The notes under the pieces were generated by a model, which ran no database searches, was not told where the DNA came from, and worked only from the letters and a program-made list of their open reading frames with translations. 64,000 nucleotides of DNA, from positions 248,001 through 312,000 of the forward strand of contig NZ_JAKSDZ010000001.1 in assembly GCF_023509475.1 (NCBI RefSeq). Reading direction: 5' to 3'. Position 1 is the stretch's first letter, and every line of letters begins with the position of its first letter. The position numbers and the translations under genes are program-made. The stretch is from Aestuariirhabdus haliotis (GTDB lineage Bacteria > Pseudomonadota > Gammaproteobacteria > Pseudomonadales > Aestuariirhabdaceae). Shown piece by piece: positions 17,523-26,835 of the stretch.

Positions 17523-17537
17523 TGTTATTATATAACA
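17523..17537. promoter_or_regulatory. Zur operator between zur and znuA
   Basis: This is a perfect palindrome, TGTTAT-TAT-ATAACA. It closely matches the known Zur box core of enterobacteria and Pseudomonas (TGTTATA…TATAACA). It lies 28 bases before the zur start and 48 before znuA, overlapping the AT-rich region where both promoters must lie. One site probably controls both directions. Confidence 0.85.
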
Positions 17538-17585
17538 TCTCTTTTATCGACATCCCCCTCTATTTTACCGAAGGCTTATCTGAAA

Positions 17586-18506
17586 ATGATGCGATTTTTG
17601 TGCAGCTCGCTGGGTGCATTGCTGTTGTGCCTGTCTATGTCCGCCCAGGCCGATATCCAACCGGTCAAGGTGATGACATCGATTAAACCCTTGCAGCTGA
17701 TCGCTGCAGCGATCACCGATGGCGTCAGTCAACCTGAGTTGCTGGTCCCGGTCGGTGCCTCGCCTCATGGTTACAGCCTTCGGCCCTCGGACCTGAAGCG
17801 CTTGGCAGACGCCCAAGTCGTGTTCTGGATTGGTCCGGCGATGGAGCCCTACTTGCAAAAGCTGTTATCGAACCGAACGGATGGCATCCGGGTGCAACAA
17901 TTTGTCGATGCAGGTGAATCGCAGGCCCATGATGACCACGATGATCATCATGGGCATAACCATGAGCATGATCACGAGGAAGGGACGGATCTTCACCTGT
18001 GGTTGAACCCTGACGAGGGCCGTGAAATCGCGGTGCAGATGACGCGAGTTCTGGTCGCAGCAGATCCTGCATTTGCTCAAACATACCAAGAGAATTTGGA
18101 GCGCTTTGAGCAGGGATTGGATAATCTGGTGGCAGAAAACCGCTTGCTACTACAGGTACCAGCCCAGCGAGAAATCTTTGTCTTCCATGATGCCTATCAG
18201 GGGTTGGAGGCGTTTTATGGCATTCAGGTCGAAGGGGCAATTACCCTGAGCCCGGAGATGCAACCTGGTACTCGTCACCTGGTTTCTGTGCGTGAGCGTT
18301 TACTGGCTGCCGGTGAAAGCTGCCTGTTTACCGAGCCCCAGTTTCAGTCGGCTATGTTGAACCGACTGGTAACCGGGTTGGAGGTACAGGTTGCTCAACT
18401 GGATCCGTTGGCCGGGGATATCGAGCCGAATGCAACGGGATATTTTCAACACCAGCGGCAGCTGATTGCTACCATCGCTGAATGTACCCGTCCTACCACT
18501 CGATAA
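17586..18506 (+). CDS. znuA: Periplasmic zinc-binding protein of the Znu transporter
   Basis: This is a 306-residue cluster A-I solute-binding protein that captures zinc in the periplasm for ZnuBC. The signal peptide ends near SMSAQA. Candidate zinc ligands are the histidine in GASPHGYSLRPSD, the one in TDLHLWLNPDEG, and the one in VFHDAYQGLEAFYGI. A His/Asp-rich acidic loop covers residues about 115-137, the usual zinc-trapping loop of ZnuA. The start MMRFLCSSLG was chosen because it begins the signal peptide; an earlier in-frame ATG at 17475 lies inside zur. Its 3' end overlaps the convergent DUF2782 gene by 14 bases. Confidence 0.95.
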   Translation: MMRFLCSSLGALLLCLSMSAQADIQPVKVMTSIKPLQLIAAAITDGVSQPELLVPVGASPHGYSLRPSDLKRLADAQVVFWIGPAMEPYLQKLLSNRTDGIRVQQFVDAGESQAHDDHDDHHGHNHEHDHEEGTDLHLWLNPDEGREIAVQMTRVLVAADPAFAQTYQENLERFEQGLDNLVAENRLLLQVPAQREIFVFHDAYQGLEAFYGIQVEGAITLSPEMQPGTRHLVSVRERLLAAGESCLFTEPQFQSAMLNRLVTGLEVQVAQLDPLAGDIEPNATGYFQHQRQLIATIAECTRPTTR

Positions 18507-18813
18507 TTTTCCAGGATGGAATAGCAATACGGTTAGGGGTCAGGGCGCCGACATCATCAGTACGGAAAAAGTTACCCTCGTTGTCGGCCGCTATCAGGTA
18601 ATAGGGCTTGCCGGGTTTACCGCCAACCTTGGGTACAACTTTATAGGCGTAGATAAAGCCGTTGGTGCTGTACTCGTAGATCACCTTGTCTTTTTTCTCG
18701 TGGATGACGACTTCAGTATTGGGGCGAATCTCGCCGCGTTCTTCGGCCAGGGCCAGAGAACCAGTCAGACTGGTAGAAAGTGCTAATAATGATGCCAGCA
18801 ACAAACGTCTCAT
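18493..18813 (-). CDS. DUF2782 family periplasmic protein
   Basis: This is a 106-residue protein with a clear signal peptide (cleavage near LALA-EER) and a small beta-rich domain. That domain has repeated strands such as VVIHEKKDKVIYEYSTNGFIYAYKV and GKPYYLIAADNEGNFFR. It matches DUF2782, which lies beside polA in Pseudomonas. Its role is unknown. It is divergent from polA and overlaps the 3' end of znuA by 14 bases. The family assignment is fairly firm; no function is offered. Confidence 0.8.
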   Translation of the reverse strand: MRRLLLASLLALSTSLTGSLALAEERGEIRPNTEVVIHEKKDKVIYEYSTNGFIYAYKVVPKVGGKPGKPYYLIAADNEGNFFRTDDVGALTPNRIAIPSWKIIEW

Positions 18814-18909
18814 TAGTATCCTCGGAAATCGATCAGTTAGAATAGGCTACTCGATGGCTCGGTGACCCTGAACCCATTGTAACTCTACCCTAACCAAAAG
18901 TGTTGCTTC

Positions 18910-21642
18910 ATGACGAAAGAAACTGCCTCGGCACCCCTGGTGTTGGTTGATGGATCCTCCTACCTGTTCCGTGCCTTCCATGCCCTGCCACCACTGAATA
19001 ACTCAAAAGGCCAGCCGACCGGGGCGGTAAAGGGTGTGATCAGTATGCTCCGGCGTTTGCAGGCCGACTACCCGGGTAGCCAGTTGGCGGTTATCTTCGA
19101 CGCCAAGGGACCGACCTTCCGCAGTGAGATTTACCCTGATTACAAGGCCCACCGACCGCCGATGCCGGACGACCTGCGGGTACAGATAGAGCCTATTCAT
19201 CGCATTATCAAAGCGATGGGGTTGCCCTTGATCAGTGTTTCGGGGGTCGAAGCCGATGATGTCATCGGTACCTACGCAGCTCAGGCAACAACCGCCGGCG
19301 TCGATACGGTGATCTCGACGGGTGACAAGGATATGGCCCAGCTGGTCAACGAGCATATAAGCCTGATCAACACCATGAACGACACTCGGTTCGATGTTGC
19401 AGGGGTGCGGGACAAGTTTGGTATTGGCCCCGAGCTGATCATCGATTTCCTGGCACTGATGGGCGATAGCGTGGACAACATTCCCGGTGTCCCGGGTGTT
19501 GGGCAAAAAACTGCGTTGGCGCTGTTGCAAGGGCTTGGCGGTATCGATGCCATTTACGCCAACCTGGATAAAATCCCCGAGCTGGGTTTTCGTGGAGCGA
19601 AAAGCTTGCCAGCGAAAATGGCAGAGCACGAAGCACTCGCTCGCCTGTCCTATGAACTGGCCACTATCAAATGCGACGTTGAGCTGGACCAGGGCATTGA
19701 CGCCCTGGTGGCCTCCGAACCGGATAATGAGCTTCTGCTCGAGATCTTTCGTGAGCAGGAGTTCCGAGGTTGGATCGATGAGCTTGCCAGCAGCAAAAAC
19801 GAATCGGCCGCATTGACCACCGAGGCGCCGGCGGCTGTGGACTACCAATTGGTGACCGACAAGCCCCTGTTCCTTGAATGGCTTTCACGTTTACAGGCAG
19901 CAGAGCTGTTTGCCTTCGATACCGAAACCACCAGTCTGGACTATATGCAGGCCGAGATTGTCGGCGTGTCTTTTGCTATCGAACCCGGAGAAGCCGCCTA
20001 TGTGCCGTTGGCTCATAGCTATGAAGGTTGCCCCGGGCAACTCGATCGTGATTGGGTGATGGGGCAGTTGAAGCCCCTGCTGGAAGACCCGAAACGCAGC
20101 AAGGTTGGGCAAAACCTGAAGTATGATATGAGCGTTCTGGCCCGAGCGGGGATTAACCTGCAGGGCATCGCCCACGACACCATGCTGCAATCCTACGTAC
20201 TCGATTCGGTGGCTAGCCGCCACGATATGGATACGCTGGCCAACAACCACCTGGGTATCAGTACCATTACTTTTGAGGAGGTCGCTGGCAAAGGCGCCAA
20301 GCAGAAAACCTTCGATCAGGTAGAGCTCGAACAGGCGGGGCCCTATGCCGCCGAAGATGCCGATATCACACTGCGTTTGCACCGCGTACTTTGGCCTCGG
20401 TTAGAGGCTGAAGCCGAGTTATTAAAGCTTTATCAATCCTTGGAACTGCCCCTGTTGTCGGCGTTGTCCAGAACCGAACGCCGCGGTGCCCTGGTCGATC
20501 CCTGGCTATTGCAGCAGCAGAGTGAGGAGATCGCGCGTCGTCTGGATGAGCTGGAAACCGAATCCTGGGAGCTGGCGGGGGAAAAGTTTAACCTGGGTTC
20601 GCCCAAACAACTGCAACAGATTTTTTTCGAAAAGCTGGGGCTGCCGGTTATTAAAAAAACCCCCAAGGGCCAACCTTCTACTGCTGAGCCGATCTTGCAG
20701 GAGCTGGCACTCGATTATCCCCTGCCCAAGCTGATACTGGAGCATCGCGGCCTGGCCAAACTGAAGTCGACCTATACCGACAAGCTGCCTCAGCAGATTG
20801 ACCCTGCCACCGGCCGGGTGCATACCTCCTATCATCAGGCGGTCACGGCCACCGGGCGCTTGTCTTCTTCTGACCCTAACTTGCAAAACATACCGGTGCG
20901 CAGCGAAGAGGGTCGCCGAATCCGCCAGGCATTTGTGGCGGATAAAGGCTATCGATTGCTGGCTGCGGATTACTCTCAAATTGAGCTCCGCATTATGGCC
21001 CACCTGTCTGGTGATGCCGGTTTGATAGCAGCCTTCCAGGAAGGGCGTGATGTGCACAGGTCGACGGCGGCTGAGGTATTTGGTATCCCCCTGGAGGCAG
21101 TGACCACAGAGCAAAGACGCAGTGCCAAGGCGATTAATTTTGGCCTGATCTACGGTATGTCGGCGTTCGGCCTGGCCAAGCAGCTGGGGGTGACACGTAA
21201 GTCGGCACAGGAATATATCGACCTTTATTTCGAGCGTTATCCCGGCGTACTCGATTATATGGAGCGAACCCGTGAGCAGGCCCGAGAACAAGGTTATGTT
21301 GAAACCCTGAACGGTCGACGCTTGTATTTGCCGGAAATCAATTCACGCAATGGTATGCGTCGCCAGGCGGCGGAGCGTACAGCCATTAATGCGCCGATGC
21401 AGGGTACTGCGGCCGATATTATCAAGCGGGCGATGATTGATGTTGACCGCTGGCTGCTTGAGTCAGAGCTGGATGCGGCCATCATCATGCAGGTGCACGA
21501 TGAGCTGGTTCTGGAGGTGGCGGAAGCTCAGGTGGATGAAGTTCGCGACCAACTGGTCAGCATTATGTCGCAAGCCGCCGCGCTGGATGTGGACCTGCTG
21601 GTTGAAGTGGGTGAAGGTGATAACTGGGAAGAGGCCCATTAG
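18910..21642 (+). CDS. polA: DNA polymerase I
   Basis: This is a 910-residue three-domain polymerase for Okazaki fragment processing and repair. The N-terminal 5' nuclease (residues about 8-290) has [18 protein letters not shown] and the [10 protein letters not shown] cluster. The 3'-5' exonuclease (about 310-500) keeps [11 protein letters not shown] and [13 protein letters not shown], so proofreading looks intact. The polymerase domain has motif A DYSQIELR (Asp687), the [15 protein letters not shown]-helix, and motif C HDEL (Asp864). Length and motifs are canonical. engB converges on it after only 3 bases, leaving no space for the Spot 42/ErsA-type RNA found there in some relatives. Confidence 0.98.
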   Translation: MTKETASAPLVLVDGSSYLFRAFHALPPLNNSKGQPTGAVKGVISMLRRLQADYPGSQLAVIFDAKGPTFRSEIYPDYKAHRPPMPDDLRVQIEPIHRIIKAMGLPLISVSGVEADDVIGTYAAQATTAGVDTVISTGDKDMAQLVNEHISLINTMNDTRFDVAGVRDKFGIGPELIIDFLALMGDSVDNIPGVPGVGQKTALALLQGLGGIDAIYANLDKIPELGFRGAKSLPAKMAEHEALARLSYELATIKCDVELDQGIDALVASEPDNELLLEIFREQEFRGWIDELASSKNESAALTTEAPAAVDYQLVTDKPLFLEWLSRLQAAELFAFDTETTSLDYMQAEIVGVSFAIEPGEAAYVPLAHSYEGCPGQLDRDWVMGQLKPLLEDPKRSKVGQNLKYDMSVLARAGINLQGIAHDTMLQSYVLDSVASRHDMDTLANNHLGISTITFEEVAGKGAKQKTFDQVELEQAGPYAAEDADITLRLHRVLWPRLEAEAELLKLYQSLELPLLSALSRTERRGALVDPWLLQQQSEEIARRLDELETESWELAGEKFNLGSPKQLQQIFFEKLGLPVIKKTPKGQPSTAEPILQELALDYPLPKLILEHRGLAKLKSTYTDKLPQQIDPATGRVHTSYHQAVTATGRLSSSDPNLQNIPVRSEEGRRIRQAFVADKGYRLLAADYSQIELRIMAHLSGDAGLIAAFQEGRDVHRSTAAEVFGIPLEAVTTEQRRSAKAINFGLIYGMSAFGLAKQLGVTRKSAQEYIDLYFERYPGVLDYMERTREQAREQGYVETLNGRRLYLPEINSRNGMRRQAAERTAINAPMQGTAADIIKRAMIDVDRWLLESELDAAIIMQVHDELVLEVAEAQVDEVRDQLVSIMSQAAALDVDLLVEVGEGDNWEEAH

Positions 21643-21645
21643 GGC

Positions 21646-22317
21646 CTATTCCTGCTCGCCCTCTACCTCATTAGTGTCGGCATCCATATCGAGCAAAGGA
21701 GCGCTGAACCAGCTATTGAGTTGACGAGTGAGCTCATCGATGCCGGTGTTCTTGGGTGCTGAGAAACACTGCACCGTTACTTCTGACATCGCCTTGCAGT
21801 GCTGGCGGACAGCCATCAGGGCTTTTTGAGCGGCACCGTATTTGAGTTTATCCGCTTTGGTGAGCAGAACATGGGTCGGTAGCTGGCAACTGTGTGCCCA
21901 GTTAAGCAGAGTGAGATCGAACTCCTTGAGAGGGTGACGAATGTCCATCAACAGCACGATGCCGCACAGGCTTTGGCGACCGCTCAGATATTCATCCAGA
22001 TGTTTTTGCCATTCGATCTTCATCGCTTCCGGCACTTTGGCATACCCGTAACCCGGCAGGTCAACCAAACGGCGGTGGTCATCCATCGCAAAGAAGTTGA
22101 TCATCTGGGTACGGCCGGGAGTTTTACTGGTCCGAGCCAGTTTGCTGGATTGCGTCAGGGCATTGAGAGCACTGCTTTTACCGGCATTGGAGCGCCCGGC
22201 AAAGGCGACCTCAAGCCCTTGGTCGGCAGGACAAAGGGCAAGTGTGGGCGAACTTTTCAGGTAATGGGCGGCTCGATAATCGGGGGCCGGAAGGATGTTC
22301 GCTGGGCTATCAGCCAT
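21646..22317 (-). CDS. engB: Ribosome biogenesis GTP-binding protein EngB/YihA
   Basis: This is a 223-residue TrmE-Era-EngA-EngB family GTPase needed for assembly of the large ribosomal subunit. The G motifs are G1 [15 protein letters not shown]2 [12 protein letters not shown]3 [10 protein letters not shown], and G4 LLTKADKL. The C-terminal tail is short and acidic ([14 protein letters not shown]). The ATG start has no competing upstream candidate. It is convergent with polA and divergent from cytochrome c4. Confidence 0.96.
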   Translation of the reverse strand: MADSPANILPAPDYRAAHYLKSSPTLALCPADQGLEVAFAGRSNAGKSSALNALTQSSKLARTSKTPGRTQMINFFAMDDHRRLVDLPGYGYAKVPEAMKIEWQKHLDEYLSGRQSLCGIVLLMDIRHPLKEFDLTLLNWAHSCQLPTHVLLTKADKLKYGAAQKALMAVRQHCKAMSEVTVQCFSAPKNTGIDELTRQLNSWFSAPLLDMDADTNEVEGEQE

Positions 22318-22332
22318 GGTTACTGCCTCTGA

Positions 22333-22361
22333 TTACGTTTTTGGTACTGTTGGTATATAAT
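22333..22361 (+). promoter_or_regulatory. Candidate promoter for cytochrome c4
   Basis: TTACGT (22333-22338) and TATAAT (22356-22361) are 17 bases apart on the plus strand. The predicted start near 22368 gives a leader of about 147 bases before the cytochrome c4 ATG. The leader contains two perfect short hairpins, GCAACC/GGTTGC (22381-22406) and GCGCG/CGCGC (22418-22433). Confidence 0.5.
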
Positions 22362-22514
22362 GGCGCGGTTTTTACCATAGGCAACCATAAACAGCCAGTA
22401 GGTTGCTAATGAGTTGGGCGCGAGGGGACGCGCTTTCTGGGCAATGGGCCGAAGAGTCTGTGCAGAGAAAGCTGACATAATTCCAAAATTTATAGGTTAT
22501 AACTGGGTACGCCG

Positions 22515-23120
22515 ATGAAAAAAGTGATTGTAAGTCTGATGTTGACCCTGGGGGTTTCTGTCACCGCACATGCTGCTGGTGATGCGCAAGCAGGGGCAGC
22601 TAAAGCTGCGGTCTGTGGTGCTTGTCATGGCGCAAGTGGCGTCAGTGCAGCGCCAAACTTCCCCAACCTGGCTGGTCAGGGCGAACGCTACCTGATCAAG
22701 CAGATGCAAGATGTTAAATCCGGTGCTCGCCCCATTCTTGAGATGACCGGCATGCTGGACAACCTGTCCGAGCAGGATCTGGCCGATATCGCGGCGCACT
22801 TTGCTTCACAAACCCCGGCGCAGGGCGCAGCGGATCCCGCTTTGGTTGAATTGGGCGAAGCCGTATATCGTGGCGGCATCACTGCGAAAGGCGTTCCCGC
22901 TTGTAATGCTTGCCATTCGCCAACCGGTAAGGGTAACGAATTGGCAGGTTTCCCGGCATTGAGCGGCCAGAAAGCCGACTACACGGCCAAGCAGCTTCGC
23001 GCTTTCCGTGAAGGTGAGCGTAAAAATGATGGCGATACGCGCATCATGCGTGACATTGCCGAGAAGCTCAGCAATAAAGAGGTGGATGCACTCGCCAGCT
23101 TTATTGAGGGTTTGCGCTAG
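22515..23120 (+). CDS. Diheme cytochrome c4
   Basis: This is a 201-residue periplasmic diheme c-type cytochrome. The signal peptide ends near TAHA-AGD. Two homologous heme domains carry CGACH (34-38) and CNACH (130-134), each with downstream axial methionines (MTGM, MRDI). Cytochrome c4 shuttles electrons to terminal oxidases, so it may feed the aa3 or another oxidase. It is preceded by a long structured leader and followed by a strong intrinsic terminator, so it is probably monocistronic. Order engB–c4–dsbA is as in Pseudomonas. Confidence 0.95.
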   Translation: MKKVIVSLMLTLGVSVTAHAAGDAQAGAAKAAVCGACHGASGVSAAPNFPNLAGQGERYLIKQMQDVKSGARPILEMTGMLDNLSEQDLADIAAHFASQTPAQGAADPALVELGEAVYRGGITAKGVPACNACHSPTGKGNELAGFPALSGQKADYTAKQLRAFREGERKNDGDTRIMRDIAEKLSNKEVDALASFIEGLR

Positions 23121-23140
23121 CTTGATGGTTGGTTCGCTAG

Positions 23141-23167
23141 AAAAGGTGGCTCAGGCCACCTTTTTTT
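23141..23167 (+). terminator. Rho-independent terminator after cytochrome c4
   Basis: A ten-base perfect stem, AAAAGGTGGC/GCCACCTTTT, with a TCAG loop runs into a seven-T tract. It lies 20 bases after the cytochrome c4 stop. Confidence 0.9.
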
Positions 23168-23376
23168 ATGCCCTTAATTGTGGCCTACGGCCCGTTGTTT
23201 AGAGTGGCATGGCACTTTATAGCCCTACAGGGGTCTCAGCTAACATCCAGCAGAAAGCGTGCGACGCCACCTCGGTGAAAGCTTTTCGCCGTTTATCGGG
23301 TTTCTTGTTCACCCGAGTAAAAATATTTGCGACACTGTCGCCCATTCAGGATTCGTTTCGACCAAGGAGATTATTG

Positions 23377-24006
23377 ATGGCCAAGCTTTTGCGCCGAGTA
23401 CTTGTTTTGTTGTGTTGGTTGCCGCTGATGGCACAGGCAGAAACCTTTCAGGAGGGCGTTCATTACGATCGTCTGCCACAAGCGGTTCCGACCATGAATC
23501 GGGATCAGGTCGAAGTTAACGAGATGTTCTGGTATGGCTGCCCGCACTGCTACAACCTGGAGCCTCTGGTGTTGCCCTGGAGTAAACAGTTACCCGAAGG
23601 CGCCTATTTTACCAAGACGCCAGCGATGTTCTCTGCCATCTGGAAAACCCACGCCCAACTTTTCTATACCGTAAGAGAACTGAACCTCGGTGATGAGGTG
23701 GATGTGGCGATTTTTGAAGCCTACCACCAGATGGGTAATCGTCTTGATACGCCAGAAAAAATGGCGGCTTTTCTCAAGCCCTATGGCATTAGCGCCGAAC
23801 AATTTAATGAAGCCTATAATTCCTTTGGGGTAAAAAACCAGATGCAACAGGCCTATTCCAAGGCCCGTGGATACCAGATCCGTGGCGTGCCAGCTATTAT
23901 TGTTAACGGTAAATACCGTATCACTGGACAAAGTGCCGGTAGCAACGCCAAGATGATCGAAGTGGCTACCTATCTGGTGGAGAGAGAACTCAAAGCCCGC
24001 CAGTAA
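23377..24006 (+). CDS. dsbA: Thiol:disulfide interchange protein DsbA
   Basis: This is a 209-residue periplasmic oxidase that introduces disulfides into secreted proteins. The signal peptide ends near LMAQA-ETF. A thioredoxin fold with the CPHC active site lies at residues 55-58, and the cis-proline loop is RGVPAI. The start was set at 23377 because aaggag lies nine bases upstream and the signal peptide begins there. An in-frame ATG 56 codons earlier (23209) encodes no plausible leader. It stands between cytochrome c4 and the EEP-family gene, as in Pseudomonas. Confidence 0.96.
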   Translation: MAKLLRRVLVLLCWLPLMAQAETFQEGVHYDRLPQAVPTMNRDQVEVNEMFWYGCPHCYNLEPLVLPWSKQLPEGAYFTKTPAMFSAIWKTHAQLFYTVRELNLGDEVDVAIFEAYHQMGNRLDTPEKMAAFLKPYGISAEQFNEAYNSFGVKNQMQQAYSKARGYQIRGVPAIIVNGKYRITGQSAGSNAKMIEVATYLVERELKARQ

Positions 24007-24031
24007 TCGGCAAGTCTGTGTTGTTGTTATA

Positions 24032-24063
24032 GGGGGCGTATTGCCCCCTTGTAAATGGGGGGC
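24032..24063 (+). promoter_or_regulatory. Two mutually exclusive hairpins before the EEP-family gene
   Basis: GGGGGC (24032-24037) can pair with GCCCCC (24043-24048). The same GCCCCC can instead pair with GGGGGGC (24057-24063), which is the likely ribosome binding site of the next gene. The first fold frees that site and the second hides it. Such an arrangement could tune translation; it is read from sequence only. Confidence 0.35.
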
Positions 24064-24069
24064 AATTCA

Positions 24070-24921
24070 ATGGAGTCCGTTAAACCCTTTGCCCGGCGTT
24101 TCCATGGTATTTCCCACCGTGCTCAGTGCCAACGTGTGTGGCAACCTCAATCACCCGTCTCCTACGGAGAAGGTACCCCCCTCAGGTTACTCAGTTTTAA
24201 TGTACAGGTGGGCAATCGAACTGAACGATACCACCATTATTTGACTCGCTGCTGGCAGCACCTGCTTCCCCATCGCCACCGTCTTGATTCCCTTCAACAA
24301 ATTGCCGGTTTACTACGTCAGTACGATCTGGTCGCCCTGCAGGAGGTGGATGGTGGCAGCCTGCGCAGTGGTTACATCAACCAAATCGAGTATCTGGCGC
24401 AACAGGGAGCCTTCCCCTATTGGTATCAACAGTTAAATCGCAATATGGGGCGGTTTGCACAACATAGTAATGGTTTGCTGAGTCGACTACCCCCGGAAAG
24501 TCTGGAAGACCATAAATTACCGGGACTCATCCCGGGACGCGGAGCTATTGTCAGTCGCTATCAAATCGATGGCAGTCAATTACTCGTGATTATGCTTCAC
24601 CTGTCGTTGAGTCGTCGCAGTCGCAACCAGCAGTTAAGTTATATCCGCAGCCTGATGCGTGATGCGACTCACACGGTATTGATGGGAGATATGAATACTC
24701 AGGTAGCGGCTTTGCTCGAGCGATCTCCGCTGGAAGGTAGTGGTTTGATTGCCGCTCACAGTGGTGTGCCCACTTTCCCCAGCTGGCGGCCTACTCGGGC
24801 ATTGGATCATATTTTGATTAGCCCGGGTATACGGGTGGATAAGGTTGATGTGCTTGATTTCCCCCTGTCCGACCATCTACCGGTTGGTCTGGAGCTTCGT
24901 CTGGCACCACCGGTTCATTAG
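24070..24921 (+). CDS. Endonuclease/exonuclease/phosphatase (EEP) family protein
   Basis: This is a 283-residue EEP-fold protein, possibly a nuclease or phosphodiesterase. Visible motifs are LLSFNVQVGN near the start, the catalytic glutamate in DLVALQEVDGG, the HLSLSRRSRNQQL region, GDMN (asparagine and aspartate of the active site), LDHILIS, and the C-terminal SDHLPV. All main EEP residues are present, so it is likely active; the substrate is unknown. ATG 24070 was preferred over ATG 24055, since the latter overlaps the G-rich ribosome site. A homologous gene sits beside dsbA in Pseudomonas. Confidence 0.85.
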   Translation: MESVKPFARRFHGISHRAQCQRVWQPQSPVSYGEGTPLRLLSFNVQVGNRTERYHHYLTRCWQHLLPHRHRLDSLQQIAGLLRQYDLVALQEVDGGSLRSGYINQIEYLAQQGAFPYWYQQLNRNMGRFAQHSNGLLSRLPPESLEDHKLPGLIPGRGAIVSRYQIDGSQLLVIMLHLSLSRRSRNQQLSYIRSLMRDATHTVLMGDMNTQVAALLERSPLEGSGLIAAHSGVPTFPSWRPTRALDHILISPGIRVDKVDVLDFPLSDHLPVGLELRLAPPVH

Positions 24922-24996
24922 GTAGCATTAATATCCATCGAGCAGCTAGACTCTGAAGATAGATAACAGTTTTGAAATGACGGGAGCTATTTAGCA

Positions 24997-26823
24997 GTGG
25001 CAGATGATAATGGTGACAGCGCAGAACGTTGGCGCAGTAAATACCTCAGTAGCCTGGACAAGCGTGATAGCCTCGAAAAGGCGATGCAGGAACAGATTGA
25101 TGAACTGCGCAAAACCCTGCTGGTAGTTATGCTGGTTTGCCGTGGCATCGACAGTGAGCTGGATGAGAGTATCAAGGCACTAGCTGACCAGTTGCGTGGA
25201 GCCACCCGAGACATTCATGTTGGGCCATTAGTCGACAAGGTGCAGAAACGCGCGGGTATTGTTCTCGATCGAAAGGATTTCGATCAGCTGCGAGAGCAGT
25301 TGTCCCAGCTTTTATCCCAGCTGAGAAATTGCGACATAGACCGAGCCCTGCAGAAACGTCTGGTCCAGGAGGAAAAAGCGCTTCAGAAGCAACTCAAAGG
25401 GTATCAGGATCTTCCTCCCTTGTTGGAAAAAATGGCGGAGCATCAACGTGATGTGCTGATGCAGATGGGCAACGGAGCGATAGTTCAGCCGGCCGAAAAG
25501 CCGTTTTGGCGGCGACTGTTCAGTGGCGACAATGAGCAAGAGGCCCAGATTTATCCCGAGACGAGAGAAGACTCTGACACCCAGCAACAGATAGCCACTG
25601 AACAAGAATTGCTTGCGGATGAAGACAGCACACTCGACCTGGCCGAGCCGGGCGGGCGGCGAGCTGCGCTTGAGGAGTCAGTATCTGATGGCGCCGAAGA
25701 TCAGAATGCTGAAGATGGTGCTCTCGAGCATGATGAGCCTGAAACCACTGACCAGCAGGAGCAGGATGTACTGGGTCAGGACTTTACTCTATTGTCCCGA
25801 CATATCGGCTCTACCTTGATGGATCTGCTGAGCCAGCTGGCCATTCCCGATCGCCTTGAAAATGACAGTTACTCATTACAGCGAAATATTGATGGTGGTA
25901 TTACCTGGTACGAACTGGTGCCAAATCTGGAGCGGATGAACCGTATTGTCTTGGGCACGGTGGGTCAGACTCGGAACGAATTTGAAAACTATCTAAAAGT
26001 GATACACGATCGCCTTGCCGATTTTCAGGCGCGAGCTGGATTGGTTCGGCAAGGCATGCAACAGGCCAGGGGCAGTAACGAGAAGCTGGATGCCAGCCTG
26101 AGAGAGGGGATTGATCACCTGCAGCGTTCCATGGAGGCAGCCACCGATCTGGAAGCGCTGAAGGAAGATGTTGGCCAGAGACTTGATACGATATTGCAGA
26201 CCATTGAAGTGCATAAGCAGGAACTGGAGCATAATGAGCAGGCTGACAAGTTGCAGCAGCTGACGAGCCGCATGCAGGAGATGGAACAGGAAACTCAGCA
26301 GCTAAAAGTTAATCTGTCGAAAGAACGTGCACGAGCAACCCGCGATCGGTTAACCGGTCTGCCCAATCGATTAGCTTATGAAACCCGGGTAGAAAGCGAA
26401 TACGCCCGCTGGAAACGGTACCAGGAGCCTTTGGTGCTGGCTGTTGCCGATATCGATCTGTTCAAAAATGTGAATGATCGTTTTGGCCATCTGGCCGGAG
26501 ATAAACTACTGCGAATATTTGCCCGCCAATTGCAGAAGAACCTGCGAGAGGTCGACTTTATTGCCCGCTATGGAGGGGAGGAGTTTATTATTCTGATGCC
26601 CAATACAGCGTTACAGGAAGGGCAGCAGGTAGCGGAAAAGGTCCGCGCCGCGATCGAGGTCACACCCCTGCATTATAAGAGTGATGCTTTAACAATCACG
26701 GCCTCCTTTGGTGTTACTGAATTCCGCGGCGGGGATACGGTGGCCGAAGTGTTTGAGCGTGCCGATACGGCGTTGTATAAAGCTAAGGAGCAAGGTCGAA
26801 ATCGGGTGTCGGTCGAAGCCTGA
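24997..26823 (+). CDS. Diguanylate cyclase with N-terminal coiled-coil regulatory region (DgcH-like)
   Basis: This is a 608-residue soluble protein ending in a GGDEF domain (residues about 445-608). The active site GGEEF (526-530) makes cyclic di-GMP from two GTP. An RxxD inhibitory site (517-520) sits exactly five residues upstream, so product feedback is expected. The long N-terminus is helical, with heptad-like segments and an acidic, glutamate-rich linker around residues 190-260; no transmembrane helix is seen. The GTG start has a gggag element upstream. Position matches a GGDEF gene near dsbA in Pseudomonas (PA5487). The input signal is unknown. Confidence 0.88.
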   Translation: MADDNGDSAERWRSKYLSSLDKRDSLEKAMQEQIDELRKTLLVVMLVCRGIDSELDESIKALADQLRGATRDIHVGPLVDKVQKRAGIVLDRKDFDQLREQLSQLLSQLRNCDIDRALQKRLVQEEKALQKQLKGYQDLPPLLEKMAEHQRDVLMQMGNGAIVQPAEKPFWRRLFSGDNEQEAQIYPETREDSDTQQQIATEQELLADEDSTLDLAEPGGRRAALEESVSDGAEDQNAEDGALEHDEPETTDQQEQDVLGQDFTLLSRHIGSTLMDLLSQLAIPDRLENDSYSLQRNIDGGITWYELVPNLERMNRIVLGTVGQTRNEFENYLKVIHDRLADFQARAGLVRQGMQQARGSNEKLDASLREGIDHLQRSMEAATDLEALKEDVGQRLDTILQTIEVHKQELEHNEQADKLQQLTSRMQEMEQETQQLKVNLSKERARATRDRLTGLPNRLAYETRVESEYARWKRYQEPLVLAVADIDLFKNVNDRFGHLAGDKLLRIFARQLQKNLREVDFIARYGGEEFIILMPNTALQEGQQVAEKVRAAIEVTPLHYKSDALTITASFGVTEFRGGDTVAEVFERADTALYKAKEQGRNRVSVEA

Positions 26824-26835
26824 TTGGGAAATTGA

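Noticed and set aside
21643-21645. Search for a Spot 42/ErsA-type small RNA between polA and engB
   Set aside because: Those RNAs lie between the 3' ends of polA and engB in enterics and Pseudomonas, but here the stops are only 3 bases apart, so no such RNA fits.
21632-21647. Hairpin AGGCCC/GGGCCT over the polA stop codon
   Set aside because: The stem is perfect but only six pairs, and neither strand has a T tract after it. It may be chance or a weak bidirectional stop.
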